From positions 186,001-250,000 of the forward strand of contig NZ_NPDM01000001.1 in assembly GCF_002812085.1 (NCBI RefSeq): a stretch of 64,000 nt of DNA, written 5' to 3'. The notes under the pieces are model-generated. The model ran no database searches and was not told the origin of the DNA. It saw nothing but the letters and a program-made list of their open reading frames with translations. The position numbers and the translations under genes are program-made. The stretch comes from Leptospira levettii (GTDB lineage Bacteria; Spirochaetota; Leptospiria; Leptospirales; Leptospiraceae). Below are positions 44,843 through 53,787 of the stretch, piece by piece (position 1 is the first letter of the stretch; each line of letters begins with the position of its first letter).

Positions 44843-47350
44843 TTATTTGGGTTGGAATTCTAAACGATACTTGCCATCTCCCACTTGGCTTTTCGAATAC
44901 AGGATTTTTCGATGGACCCCATTGATATAATCATCCACAAGATTTCCATAAAACGGACTGCCTAGATTTCCACTGTTCCCTATTGGAAGTTGTGTCACTG
45001 ACTCCTCAAACCTTCCATAATCGATGACCCTTCTTTTGGAGGGCCCTGCCATCGCAGTCCAATCTTCTTTCATCAGTTTGTATTTTAGATTGTTTACTAC
45101 CTCTGCTCCACCAGCACTCGGCAATGGGCCAATATTAAAAACACTACCTATCAAAGGTAATACGCCTAGTGGATGAGGGTGTTTGATTTTATATAAATTT
45201 TTCCATTTCCAAAGACTTGGAGAGGCTGAAACATTTTTTTCCAAATACCTGGCGGTAAGTTCAATCGAACGATTTAAGATATCAGTTCTTGTTTCCAAGG
45301 TTCCAACTGTTCTCAGGTCATCCCAATAATTCGAATTTGGATTTCGGATGAATCTGCGGTAAGCATTCCAATACTCAGCCATGTCCCCATACAGTTCGAA
45401 GTGTTCAGGTCCCATTTCATCAATGAGTATTTCTTTCATTGTGATGTAAAAGAAAACATCGTAAACAGCCGCCCCTTGGGACTCTGGGAAGTGTTCAAAA
45501 TTCCAATTTTTAAGAATTTCTAAAACTTTTTTGCCACCTAACGTCTTTGGTTCTTTCACAGAAGAAAACAAAATCTCTAAGTATTCTGGTGCAAAAGAAG
45601 AAACAGTATCATTCTGAATGGCCGCAAGTTCTTCCAAACTCCATTTTTCTTGGGTTTCGAGAATTCCAACTAACCTTTGAAAACGATCTGGTGGTTGCCA
45701 ATTTCCTTCTGGTTTACCAAGTCCCGGTAATCTTCCACTGGTGACTAGGTTATTGGCTGTGACAATGATACCATTTTTAGGGTTGATGATCTTAGGATTG
45801 TCCTTAGAAGGAACATAACCTATCACATCATTTTCGCCAGTCGAACCTTCTAAAATTTTTCTCGGATTTCCAGATTTTAGGATAGGAAACCTTCCCACTG
45901 CATAATAGGCAATGTTCCCATTTTTATCTGCGTAACTAAAATTGAGCCCTGGTGCTCCAATCATAGAAGATGCAGAATCCAATTCTTGGAATGACTTAGA
46001 TTTTCCCATCTTATACAAAACATCGAGTAAAGGATTGTCTAAATGGTGGTGTGCCCAATACAAACTAACAGGTCGACCCTTATAACCTTTTATATGTTCG
46101 GTGATGATTGGACCGTGGTTTGTAATCGCCACTTCAAAAGGAATTTTAGTTCCATCTTTTTGTTTGATCTCATCTTTGTAATAGGTTAAATCTTTCCAAT
46201 TGGAACCAGACTTATATTTACCAGCCTCAATGGTTTCCATATACAAATTCACGTCATCTTGTTCGAGCATAGTTAAACCCCATGCCTTGTCTCTGTTATG
46301 AGCAATGAGCGGAAAAGGAATAATGGATAAAAAATAACCATAGTTTTCATATCCAGGATATTCGATATACGCTTCATACCAAGCACCTGGATTGGATAAA
46401 GCAATATGTGGGTCATTTGCAAGAACTGCTCCACCACTGGCAGAACGACTTGGACCAACAAGCCATGAATTACTACCTTCTAAAGGTTCAATTGGTAGAT
46501 TGAGTGAACTCACAAATGTTACCAATTGTTTTAAATTGGTGATATCTTTGTTTGAACGTGAGAGTGAACTTTTAATTTCACTACCTTTTAAATCATTCTT
46601 TGGATTTACGTTTGGAATTGGAAGATTGGATGTTAATTTTTTAAATCCTGGTTGGGATTCTAAAATGGAGGCATTCGGTTCAAAATCATAACGAGGGAAT
46701 AATTCACTAGCAGATCTATCAACTAACTCTGATTCCATGATCGAATACAAACTATCTGATTTAATTCCTTCCGCAAATGAAAATCCCATATAAAACAAGA
46801 ACGAAATTGCATCCACTCTGTCAAAAGGTCGAGGTTTGATCCCAAGGATTGTATATTCGATGGGTAATGGTTCGGTTTCTAAGAAATGATTGACTCCTTC
46901 CAAAAACCAATCCAATTGTTCCCAAGCTTCTGGATATATATGTTTTGTTTGGTTAGCATAGATTTCTGCTGTTTGTTTCAATAATAACGATTTCAAAAAT
47001 TGATCAGATGGGATGAGTTTTTCTCCAAAAATTTCAGTGAGCTCACCTTTCCCAATCCTTCTTTGTAATTCCATTTGGAAAATTCGATCCTGCGCCATCG
47101 TAAAACCTAACGCAAAATAAGCGGACTTGGCATCCTCACCGACAATGTGAGGTATTCCCACTTCGTCTCGAATGACTGTGGCTTTGGAAGTTAACTTATC
47201 GGAACGAATCTCTCCTTGGTATCTTGGTGCTTTTAAGGAAACAAGCCCCCAAAATACGAAATGTAGGGTAATTGGTAACGTTAGGATCAAAAGAAACAAG
47301 AGACTGAGTAATGGTCTCTTGTGAATGTATTTTTTAATTGAATGTATCAT
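44843..47350 (-). CDS. penicillin acylase-family N-terminal nucleophile hydrolase
   Basis: The 835-aa protein has an N-terminal membrane/signal segment (LLSLLFLLILTLPITL). An A-chain-like part (VIRDEVGIPHIVGEDAKSAYFALGFTMAQDRIFQMELQRR) is followed by the cleavage site EGSNSWLVGPSRSASG (Gly292-Ser293). Self-cleavage there would expose Ser293 as the catalytic N-terminus. ANDPHIALSNPG and ITNHGPII are further family motifs. Family members hydrolyse penicillins, acyl-homoserine lactones or other amides in the periplasm. The substrate here is unknown. It lies 3 bp after the next gene upstream. Confidence 0.88.
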   Translation of the reverse strand: MIHSIKKYIHKRPLLSLLFLLILTLPITLHFVFWGLVSLKAPRYQGEIRSDKLTSKATVIRDEVGIPHIVGEDAKSAYFALGFTMAQDRIFQMELQRRIGKGELTEIFGEKLIPSDQFLKSLLLKQTAEIYANQTKHIYPEAWEQLDWFLEGVNHFLETEPLPIEYTILGIKPRPFDRVDAISFLFYMGFSFAEGIKSDSLYSIMESELVDRSASELFPRYDFEPNASILESQPGFKKLTSNLPIPNVNPKNDLKGSEIKSSLSRSNKDITNLKQLVTFVSSLNLPIEPLEGSNSWLVGPSRSASGGAVLANDPHIALSNPGAWYEAYIEYPGYENYGYFLSIIPFPLIAHNRDKAWGLTMLEQDDVNLYMETIEAGKYKSGSNWKDLTYYKDEIKQKDGTKIPFEVAITNHGPIITEHIKGYKGRPVSLYWAHHHLDNPLLDVLYKMGKSKSFQELDSASSMIGAPGLNFSYADKNGNIAYYAVGRFPILKSGNPRKILEGSTGENDVIGYVPSKDNPKIINPKNGIIVTANNLVTSGRLPGLGKPEGNWQPPDRFQRLVGILETQEKWSLEELAAIQNDTVSSFAPEYLEILFSSVKEPKTLGGKKVLEILKNWNFEHFPESQGAAVYDVFFYITMKEILIDEMGPEHFELYGDMAEYWNAYRRFIRNPNSNYWDDLRTVGTLETRTDILNRSIELTARYLEKNVSASPSLWKWKNLYKIKHPHPLGVLPLIGSVFNIGPLPSAGGAEVVNNLKYKLMKEDWTAMAGPSKRRVIDYGRFEESVTQLPIGNSGNLGSPFYGNLVDDYINGVHRKILYSKSQVGDGKYRLEFQPK

Positions 47351-47353
47351 ACT

Positions 47354-48556
47354 TTATTGTAGTGCTTTAATTTGACGAATTCGGTTTTGTTTATCAGCTG
47401 AGTCCCAAGCCGCATTGGAAAAAGATTCAACCTTATAGTATTTGGTTTTGTATTCATCTTTGTATGGGAGAACTAATTCACGATCAGGTTCTGTTGTTTT
47501 TGCAGCTTGGATTTTACGTAGACCTTCTGCTCCTTGGTTAAACCAATCAGGATCAATCGGTAAATTCACACGATGCCCTCTAAAAGAAGTAGCAAGGTAA
47601 GGTCCATCTAAGTCCTTGTCTCGTAATATTTTCCCAAAAAAAGTAAATTCTACTTCATTTGATCCAGAAACAAGATCTCCGTCATACACTGCATAGGCGA
47701 TGTATTCACCATTTTTTTCATCCTTTAAATTGGCTTCTAAATGGTATTTTCCTTTTTTATACACATTGACTACAGCTCTCACGATGAGAGACCCATCTTG
47801 GAGTGAATCCGAAAAAACTCCATTAAACTCTGCGGGAATAGAAGGACTGGAAAAAAAACTAGAAGTTAATGTAGTTTTTAAATTTTCGGGACCATATGTT
47901 ATTTCAGCAACAAGGGACATTTGCCCCCAATCCGCTTTTTGTGGTTTCCAAGAGAATGTATGAATGTTATCACCTCTGGTTTGGTCACCATCAGTTCCAC
48001 TGTCGTTCACTGATGCACTCACCACTCCATATCGTTGTCCTTCCCACTCTTTAAAAACTTGGTGTGAATCTATGGAAACTTTCACACGATTCCTTGCTTT
48101 ATCACGACATTCGAGTGTAACATACATCATATCTTTATTTCCAATCACTGCCCATGTTTTTGGTTGGAATAAACATACATAACCTGTTGGTTCGTTCGTT
48201 TTTGCATCGATTGTATAGTCTGGAGATGTTTCAATAATGAAAGGGAACGCTAAATCATGATTGAGAATTGACATTGGTCTTGAGAAAGGTGGGTATTCTG
48301 CCCATTCTAAGTATTTTTCTAATATATATTCAGGAGTTGCTCCATCATCAGGAATCCCTTCTCCGCCATCACCACCTTCTCCACCTGATTCATTTCCCTG
48401 CGTTGGATCCGAATTTCTTGCCATTCTTTCTTGTCTTGCTTTCTCTTTTGCTTCTTGGTCAGAACCAAATCCATCCTTAACGAAATAAAAGATCAAACCT
48501 ACTAATACTAGTATAACAACAGTTAGATACACACCGTATCTACGAAATAAATCCAT
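47354..48556 (-). CDS. membrane-anchored protein, function unknown
   Basis: The 400-aa protein has a membrane anchor (residues 9-27), a charged and glycine-rich linker (GGEGGDGGEG, about 57-67) and a large beta-rich extracytoplasmic domain. It is probably co-transcribed with the penicillin acylase-like gene downstream (3 bp gap). The gly/glu linker seems designed to extend the domain from the membrane. No family was recognised. Confidence 0.7.
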   Translation of the reverse strand: MDLFRRYGVYLTVVILVLVGLIFYFVKDGFGSDQEAKEKARQERMARNSDPTQGNESGGEGGDGGEGIPDDGATPEYILEKYLEWAEYPPFSRPMSILNHDLAFPFIIETSPDYTIDAKTNEPTGYVCLFQPKTWAVIGNKDMMYVTLECRDKARNRVKVSIDSHQVFKEWEGQRYGVVSASVNDSGTDGDQTRGDNIHTFSWKPQKADWGQMSLVAEITYGPENLKTTLTSSFFSSPSIPAEFNGVFSDSLQDGSLIVRAVVNVYKKGKYHLEANLKDEKNGEYIAYAVYDGDLVSGSNEVEFTFFGKILRDKDLDGPYLATSFRGHRVNLPIDPDWFNQGAEGLRKIQAAKTTEPDRELVLPYKDEYKTKYYKVESFSNAAWDSADKQNRIRQIKALQ

Positions 48557-48626
48557 ACGCTCCCTTCCTTATCTTTTATAAAACGGTTAAGAGCGTTGTC
48601 GGTTTTGAAACGATGTAAAGTAAAAT

Positions 48627-49292
48627 TTAAATGGAAAAGAGACTAGCGATTGATTCAGAAATCGGGATTTCAGTCGGGATGGGCATCTGTTTCCATTCTT
48701 CATAGTATTTGTATACTGTTCGTGAATAAGAAGGAACACCACCAAATCGTTTGTATCCACCTAAACCAGCATTATAAGATAACAATGCTGCTTCGAGGGA
48801 TTCTGTGCGTTCCATTAGATAATTTAAATAAAGAACACCTAATATCAAATTGGTTTCAGGTTCCAAAAGATCTTTTTCCGAATGGAATGGGATTCCTTCT
48901 TTATTCGCAAGCCACTTCGCTGTTTCCGGCATAACTTGCATAAGGCCAATAGCACCTTTATGTGATTTTGCTCGTGTATTGAATTGTGATTCCGTTTGGA
49001 TGAGGCCAACCAAAAAACCTAGTTTGTCCATTGGTTCTTTTGCCACAGTGATTTTCTCTTTTGGGAATCGAATGTGGTAAGAAGCCCTCTCAATCACTGT
49101 GACCAAGTCCTTTTGTTCCTTTTTGGAAAAACCAGGTCGGTGTTTCACAATGAGGGAATGTAACTTTACCTTTGCGGAAAGATCACTTGGGCTGTTTCCA
49201 GAGGGGTTGATTTTCCCGTACGATTCGAACAGAAAGACCAAAACCAAACCAAATACCGCAATTTGATGATAGAAGTTGGATTGTTTTCGCAT
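48627..49292 (-). CDS. lytic transglycosylase (SLT domain)
   Basis: The 221-aa protein starts at ATG 49292, 13 bases after AAGGAG; longer starts would extend through the palindrome. An N-terminal hydrophobic segment is followed by an SLT domain with catalytic Glu101 (IQTESQFN), KSHKGAIGLMQVMPETA and LSYNAGLGGYKRF. It cleaves the glycan strands of peptidoglycan. It is divergent from a membrane histidine kinase gene and separated by a strong palindrome. Confidence 0.9.
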   Translation of the reverse strand: MRKQSNFYHQIAVFGLVLVFLFESYGKINPSGNSPSDLSAKVKLHSLIVKHRPGFSKKEQKDLVTVIERASYHIRFPKEKITVAKEPMDKLGFLVGLIQTESQFNTRAKSHKGAIGLMQVMPETAKWLANKEGIPFHSEKDLLEPETNLILGVLYLNYLMERTESLEAALLSYNAGLGGYKRFGGVPSYSRTVYKYYEEWKQMPIPTEIPISESIASLFSI

Positions 49293-49307
49293 GGTGACTG
49301 GTAGTCT

Positions 49308-49332
49308 CCTTATTGTGCATTGCACAATAAGG
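49308..49332. promoter_or_regulatory. perfect 12-bp-arm palindrome
   Basis: Arms CCTTATTGTGCA and TGCACAATAAGG around a single T. The right-hand arm on the minus strand runs into the AAGGAG ribosome-binding site of the lytic transglycosylase gene. It could be an operator or an RNA hairpin hiding that site. Confidence 0.6.
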
Positions 49333-49400
49333 CCAGTTTCTGGCAGCTCTCTCTGGTGGCAAGTGGGATTTGTGCGACGCACAACAAAAAAACCGGACAA

Positions 49401-51830
49401 ATGGGAAATGCTTGCCGAAAGATTCTTCACTCGCATTTCTGGAGAGGCTTGGCACCAACTCTCAACCTTTACAGTTTCTTCTATTTCGGACTCAGTTTGG
49501 TGAGTGGGATTGCCTATATTTACTTTCGTTCGAGAAAAGAGGAACTGACCCCCAGTTTTCGAGGATTACTCATCCCCCTCCTCAGTTTGTTTTATTGGTC
49601 CGTTGCCTGGTCGATTTGTAATTCGTTCTTAAGCCACCTCACTGCCTATGTATTTGTTTTTCTGAAAAATCCAGCCATTCTTGTACTGGGTGTTTCTACT
49701 TCAGAGTTAGCGTTTCGGTTCCAAGAAGACTTGTTCCCACGTTGGCGTAAATGGAGTTTGCGGATCCAAACAGGACTTGCCTTATTTGCAGGTTTGGGGA
49801 ATGGAATCGGTTTCTTTTTTCGTGAAATTCGTTTCGATCCTAAAATGGAATTTTATGTTCCCGTTCAATCATCAGAAAACACATTGATCCAATTTTCCAT
49901 TTTATGCATTGCAATTACTCTCTGTTTGGTTCTTGTAAATACTTTAGTTGCCCTATTCACAAAATACAATCGATTAGATGGTTCTAAAAAAAGAGCAACT
50001 GGTGGATTTATCTTAGCAATCTTAGGAATCCTTTCTTTAGCATTTGCCGACATTCTTGTAGATCTCAATTATGTGAGTAAACCTACTTATTTATTTGTTC
50101 TGACCAATCTTACGATCATCATCATGACCATTCTTGTTTTGGTTTCACTCAACCAAGACACTGTTCCTTCAACTGTTGGATTTAAAATTATGACTTTTAA
50201 TCTAACAATCTTGTACCTCATTCTTTCCATTGTTGCAAATTTTTTATTCAATCGTTTCCGTATCGACATTCAAAACGAAATGAGTAGAGAAAAACATAAT
50301 ATCAAAACCCAATTAGAACTTGGGAACATTTATCCTTTTGTATATTTATCTGACCTCGTCATTGACATGCAGGAAAAAAACTTTCGTATCAATAAAATTG
50401 AATTCTCGGAAAACCAAATAGATACCTTACAAAATAGAATTCCTTCCTATGAATTTTTTAAATTGGACACATTCAGCAATGACCCTAACGGAATTTATTG
50501 GACTTCTGATTTTTTTGCAAAAAACCATCACTTTTTAGTCGCTATCCCTTATATTGAGTATCGAGGCAAGGTTCACCAAACTGTTGTATGGTTAATCATA
50601 ACGCTCCTTTTTTCAATTTTTACAATCTTTATGTTATACCCAGTCTTACATAAAACTAGTATTGTTTACCCTTTAACAAGACTCCTTTCTGGGATCAGAA
50701 GGATGCAATCAGGTGATTTATTTGTTTCAGTAGAAGTTTCCAGTAAGGATGAAATTGGGGAACTATCAAAAAGTTTTAATGAAATGATTTCGATTGTTAG
50801 AGAAGCAAGATTCCAACTCGAACAAAAAATTGAAGAACGAACCGTATCTCTCAATAATACAATTTTAGAATTACGAGATACCCAGGAACAACTGTTACAT
50901 GCAGAGAGAATGTCCACATTGGGTAAAATCGCGGCAAGTGTAGCACATGAAATCAATAACCCACTCGCTGCCATCAAAGGGAGTATTCAATTCATAAAGG
51001 ATAGTCAATTTTCAGATGACTCAGACAAACGTTCTCCATTGGAAATCCAAGCAGATGCACTCATTGAAAGTTTTAAAAATCAAAAACGTTCGGAAGTCAC
51101 TTCCCGATTCAAACGAAAACGAGAACTCACTCATTTTTTTAGATCAAAACAAGTTTCCGATCCAATCTCTCTTGCCGATACCTGTTTCGATTTTCATATG
51201 GAAGAGATACCAACTCCCTTTTTATCTTTATTTGACACAAAAGAAGGGATCGAAGCCTTCCAATCAAGACTCAACGAACATGTGATCCGATTCCATTTAG
51301 GAATCATTGAAACTGCAGTCGAACGTGCCTCAAAAATCGTATTCGCATTAAAACACCACTCCTACCAAGGACCGAAAGACAACCAAAAAGAATTGTCCTT
51401 GAGAGAAGGCATCGAGTCAGTTTTGAGCATGTATTCCAAAAGTTGGAAACCCCATGTGGACTTGGAATGGAATTGTGAAGGGGATCCAATGGTATTTGGG
51501 CATGCCGACGAACTTGTACAAGTTTGGACCAATTTGGTCTATAATTCCTTCCAAGCCTGCCCGAGTGAAAATGGTAAAATTTCCATCAGCCTCAAAACTA
51601 CCGATTCTGAAGCTGTGGTAAGGATCGAGGATAATGGAAAGGGAATTCCCGAAGACATCTTACCTCGGATTTTCGAACCATTTTTTACAACCAAAGAGCT
51701 GGGAATGGGCACGGGACTCGGTTTGTCCATCGTCCAAAAAATCATCGAAAACCACCAAGGGACAATCCAAGTCCATAGCCAACCAGGGAAAACCCTCTTC
51801 ACCATCCACCTCCCCCTAGCAAATACCTAG
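49401..51830 (+). CDS. membrane sensor histidine kinase with split HisKA domain
   Basis: The protein is about 809 aa from ATG 49401; the start is uncertain since no strong ribosome-binding site exists, and longer starts run into the palindrome. Seven or eight membrane segments form the N-terminal sensor (7TM-like), then a small extracytoplasmic stretch and one more TM. HAMP (PLTRLLSGIRRMQSGDLFVS), a coiled coil, HisKA with H516 (SVAHEINNPLAAIKGSIQF) and HATPase_c (EDNGKGIPEDI; GTGLGLSIVQ) follow. About 90-100 residues are inserted between the two HisKA helices. No response-regulator gene is adjacent. Confidence 0.88.
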   Translation: MGNACRKILHSHFWRGLAPTLNLYSFFYFGLSLVSGIAYIYFRSRKEELTPSFRGLLIPLLSLFYWSVAWSICNSFLSHLTAYVFVFLKNPAILVLGVSTSELAFRFQEDLFPRWRKWSLRIQTGLALFAGLGNGIGFFFREIRFDPKMEFYVPVQSSENTLIQFSILCIAITLCLVLVNTLVALFTKYNRLDGSKKRATGGFILAILGILSLAFADILVDLNYVSKPTYLFVLTNLTIIIMTILVLVSLNQDTVPSTVGFKIMTFNLTILYLILSIVANFLFNRFRIDIQNEMSREKHNIKTQLELGNIYPFVYLSDLVIDMQEKNFRINKIEFSENQIDTLQNRIPSYEFFKLDTFSNDPNGIYWTSDFFAKNHHFLVAIPYIEYRGKVHQTVVWLIITLLFSIFTIFMLYPVLHKTSIVYPLTRLLSGIRRMQSGDLFVSVEVSSKDEIGELSKSFNEMISIVREARFQLEQKIEERTVSLNNTILELRDTQEQLLHAERMSTLGKIAASVAHEINNPLAAIKGSIQFIKDSQFSDDSDKRSPLEIQADALIESFKNQKRSEVTSRFKRKRELTHFFRSKQVSDPISLADTCFDFHMEEIPTPFLSLFDTKEGIEAFQSRLNEHVIRFHLGIIETAVERASKIVFALKHHSYQGPKDNQKELSLREGIESVLSMYSKSWKPHVDLEWNCEGDPMVFGHADELVQVWTNLVYNSFQACPSENGKISISLKTTDSEAVVRIEDNGKGIPEDILPRIFEPFFTTKELGMGTGLGLSIVQKIIENHQGTIQVHSQPGKTLFTIHLPLANT

Positions 51831-51975
51831 GATATCTCGAGTAGTTTTGTCATGAAAACAGCGACAATGGCAAAATTATGTTAAAATTTTGTCTAAATTG
51901 GTCAAAAAAATTCTTGTCAATCTTTTGCCAAACTTATACAACAAGGGAAACACCAAACGGGAATAGGAAATTACA

Positions 51976-52782
51976 ATGCGAACTCTCCTCACAGCCATCA
52001 CCACTTTGCTCCTAGCAGGGTCACTCAGTGCACAAACTTACACTGTGTTCATACACGGAAAATCAGACAAAAACCATAACGGTGTGGGAACCACTGATGT
52101 GAACGGGTATTGGGGTTCTTCTGTGAATTCCGTAGGCGGAACTCGTATTTTCATTGGATATGATGGAACCACTGATCCTCGCTCCTACGGTTCGTCTCGT
52201 GCCCAAACCAATATTTCCACAGGACTTACAAACTACTGCAAAGGAGCAAACTCCTGTAAAATCGTCTGCCATTCGGCTGGATGTTATGCCATTGAATATT
52301 GGTTATCCAATTTAGGTTCTACTGCTTCTTCCAAAGGTTTTAACCTCACAAAAGTAACTGCCCTTGCTGCTGCTTCCGGCGGATCGGAACTTGCAAACGC
52401 ACTGAACGGAATCACTTTCGGTTTTGGTGGAAATGCAATGGACAAATCACTCATCGTAACAACTGCACGTGGTGCGTTTAACCATAATAATACGGCTGGT
52501 GTTGCAGTGAATCATGTCCCTGGTTACAAAGGTATGTTCGGAGCTTCTGCCATCCTTCCTGGTGAAGATGATTATGCTGTCGCTTACCACTCTTCTTGTG
52601 GATACAACCGCGCTGGTGGACTCAACAAATGCCAATCTTCTCTCACTCAATACGAAGGATTATGGCCATTCGGATCGAACAAAACATATAACCAATACAG
52701 TGGCCACTACCGTGCACCATCTGTTTCCTCCACAGGTTTGTATCTAGACCATGGTCAGATCAAAACGGAAGGTTGGAGATAA
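51976..52782 (+). CDS. secreted alpha/beta-hydrolase-like protein, tandem copy 1
   Basis: The 268-aa protein has a signal peptide (TAITTLLLAGSLSA-Q). The mature protein opens with YTVFIHGKSDKNHNG, an HG oxyanion-type motif, and later has VCHSAGCYAIEYWL, a serine in a nucleophile-elbow-like setting (Ser100). Candidate acids are D198/D199 (PGEDDY) and the candidate base is H259 (YLDHGQ). Six conserved cysteines (88, 94, 98, 103, 208, 219) suggest disulfides. The fold and hydrolase activity are inferred; the substrate is unknown. Two close paralogues follow directly. Confidence 0.72.
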   Translation: MRTLLTAITTLLLAGSLSAQTYTVFIHGKSDKNHNGVGTTDVNGYWGSSVNSVGGTRIFIGYDGTTDPRSYGSSRAQTNISTGLTNYCKGANSCKIVCHSAGCYAIEYWLSNLGSTASSKGFNLTKVTALAAASGGSELANALNGITFGFGGNAMDKSLIVTTARGAFNHNNTAGVAVNHVPGYKGMFGASAILPGEDDYAVAYHSSCGYNRAGGLNKCQSSLTQYEGLWPFGSNKTYNQYSGHYRAPSVSSTGLYLDHGQIKTEGWR

Positions 52783-52822
52783 AATTTAGGAATCATTGAT
52801 AGAAAGGAAAAGGAAAAAAGAG

Positions 52823-53629
52823 ATGCGTAGCTCAATCACAACAATACTTGCGTTCCTCGTTGCAGGATCGCTTAGTGCACAAACCTATACCGTGTTCATT
52901 CACGGTAAATCGGACAAAAACCACAATGGTGTGGGAACAACAGATGTAAACGGATACTGGGGTTCTTCCACTAGTTCAGTTTCTGGATCTAAAATTTTCA
53001 TCGGATACGATGGAACTTCTGACCCAAGAACATACGGATCTGCTCGCGCACAAACAAACATCGCGACAGGTTTGACAAACTACTGTAAAGGTGCAAACTC
53101 TTGTAAAGTTGTATGCCACTCTGCAGGTTGTTATGCGATTGAGTATTGGTTATCCAATTTAGGTTCTACTGCATCCTCTAAAGGTTTTAACCTTACAAAA
53201 GTAACTGCACTTGCTGCTGCTTCTGGTGGATCAGAACTTGCTTCTGCTCTTAACGGAATCACTTTTGGTTTCGCTGGAAACGCAATGGACAAATCTCTTA
53301 TCGTATCGACTGCACGTGGAGCATTCAACCATAACAATACCGCTGGTGTTGCTGTGAACCACGTCCCTGGTTACAAAGGTTTGATTGGAGCTTCTGCGAT
53401 CCTTCCTGGAGAAGATGATTATGCTGTTGCGTATCACTCTTCTTGTGGGTACAACAAAGCAGGTGGACTCAACAAATGCCAATCTTCTCTCACTCAAAGT
53501 GAAGGGATTTGGCCATTCAACTCCAATGTAACTTACACACAATACAGTGGTCACTACAGAGCTCCTTCTGTATCTTCTACTGGTCTTTACCTTGACCATG
53601 GACAACTCAAAGGAGAGGGATACCGATAG
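52823..53629 (+). CDS. secreted alpha/beta-hydrolase-like protein, tandem copy 2
   Basis: The 268-aa protein starts at ATG 52823 after AAGGAAAAAAGAG (a TTG at 52796 is less likely). It is nearly identical in sequence to copy 1, including HGKSDKNHNG, the CHSAGC elbow and all six cysteines. Most nucleotide differences from copy 1 are at third codon positions. The gap to copy 1 is 40 bp, so the two share a transcript. A terminator follows. Confidence 0.75.
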   Translation: MRSSITTILAFLVAGSLSAQTYTVFIHGKSDKNHNGVGTTDVNGYWGSSTSSVSGSKIFIGYDGTSDPRTYGSARAQTNIATGLTNYCKGANSCKVVCHSAGCYAIEYWLSNLGSTASSKGFNLTKVTALAAASGGSELASALNGITFGFAGNAMDKSLIVSTARGAFNHNNTAGVAVNHVPGYKGLIGASAILPGEDDYAVAYHSSCGYNKAGGLNKCQSSLTQSEGIWPFNSNVTYTQYSGHYRAPSVSSTGLYLDHGQLKGEGYR

Positions 53630-53675
53630 GATCGGATTCCACTCCTAACCTTACCAATCTCTGGTAAGCCAAACG

Positions 53676-53704
53676 GACCAGCCACTCAGGCTGGTCTTTT
53701 TTTT
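53676..53704 (+). terminator. rho-independent terminator after hydrolase copy 2
   Basis: Stem GACCAGCC/GGCTGGTC with an ACTCA loop and eight T. It separates copies 1-2 from copy 3. Confidence 0.85.
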
Positions 53705-53787
53705 GCCCCAATACATTACAAATTGACATATTTGACTTATTTGTGGAATTTGTGTTTAAAGAAAGAAAATCAGGAAAGGGAAAAACA

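Noticed and set aside
51838..51975. Shared motifs (TTTTGCCA / TTGTCAT plus A run) upstream of hydrolase copy 1 and of the lipase
   Set aside because: The similarity is short and AT-rich, and the TetR palindrome is absent at the hydrolase locus, so shared control cannot be claimed.
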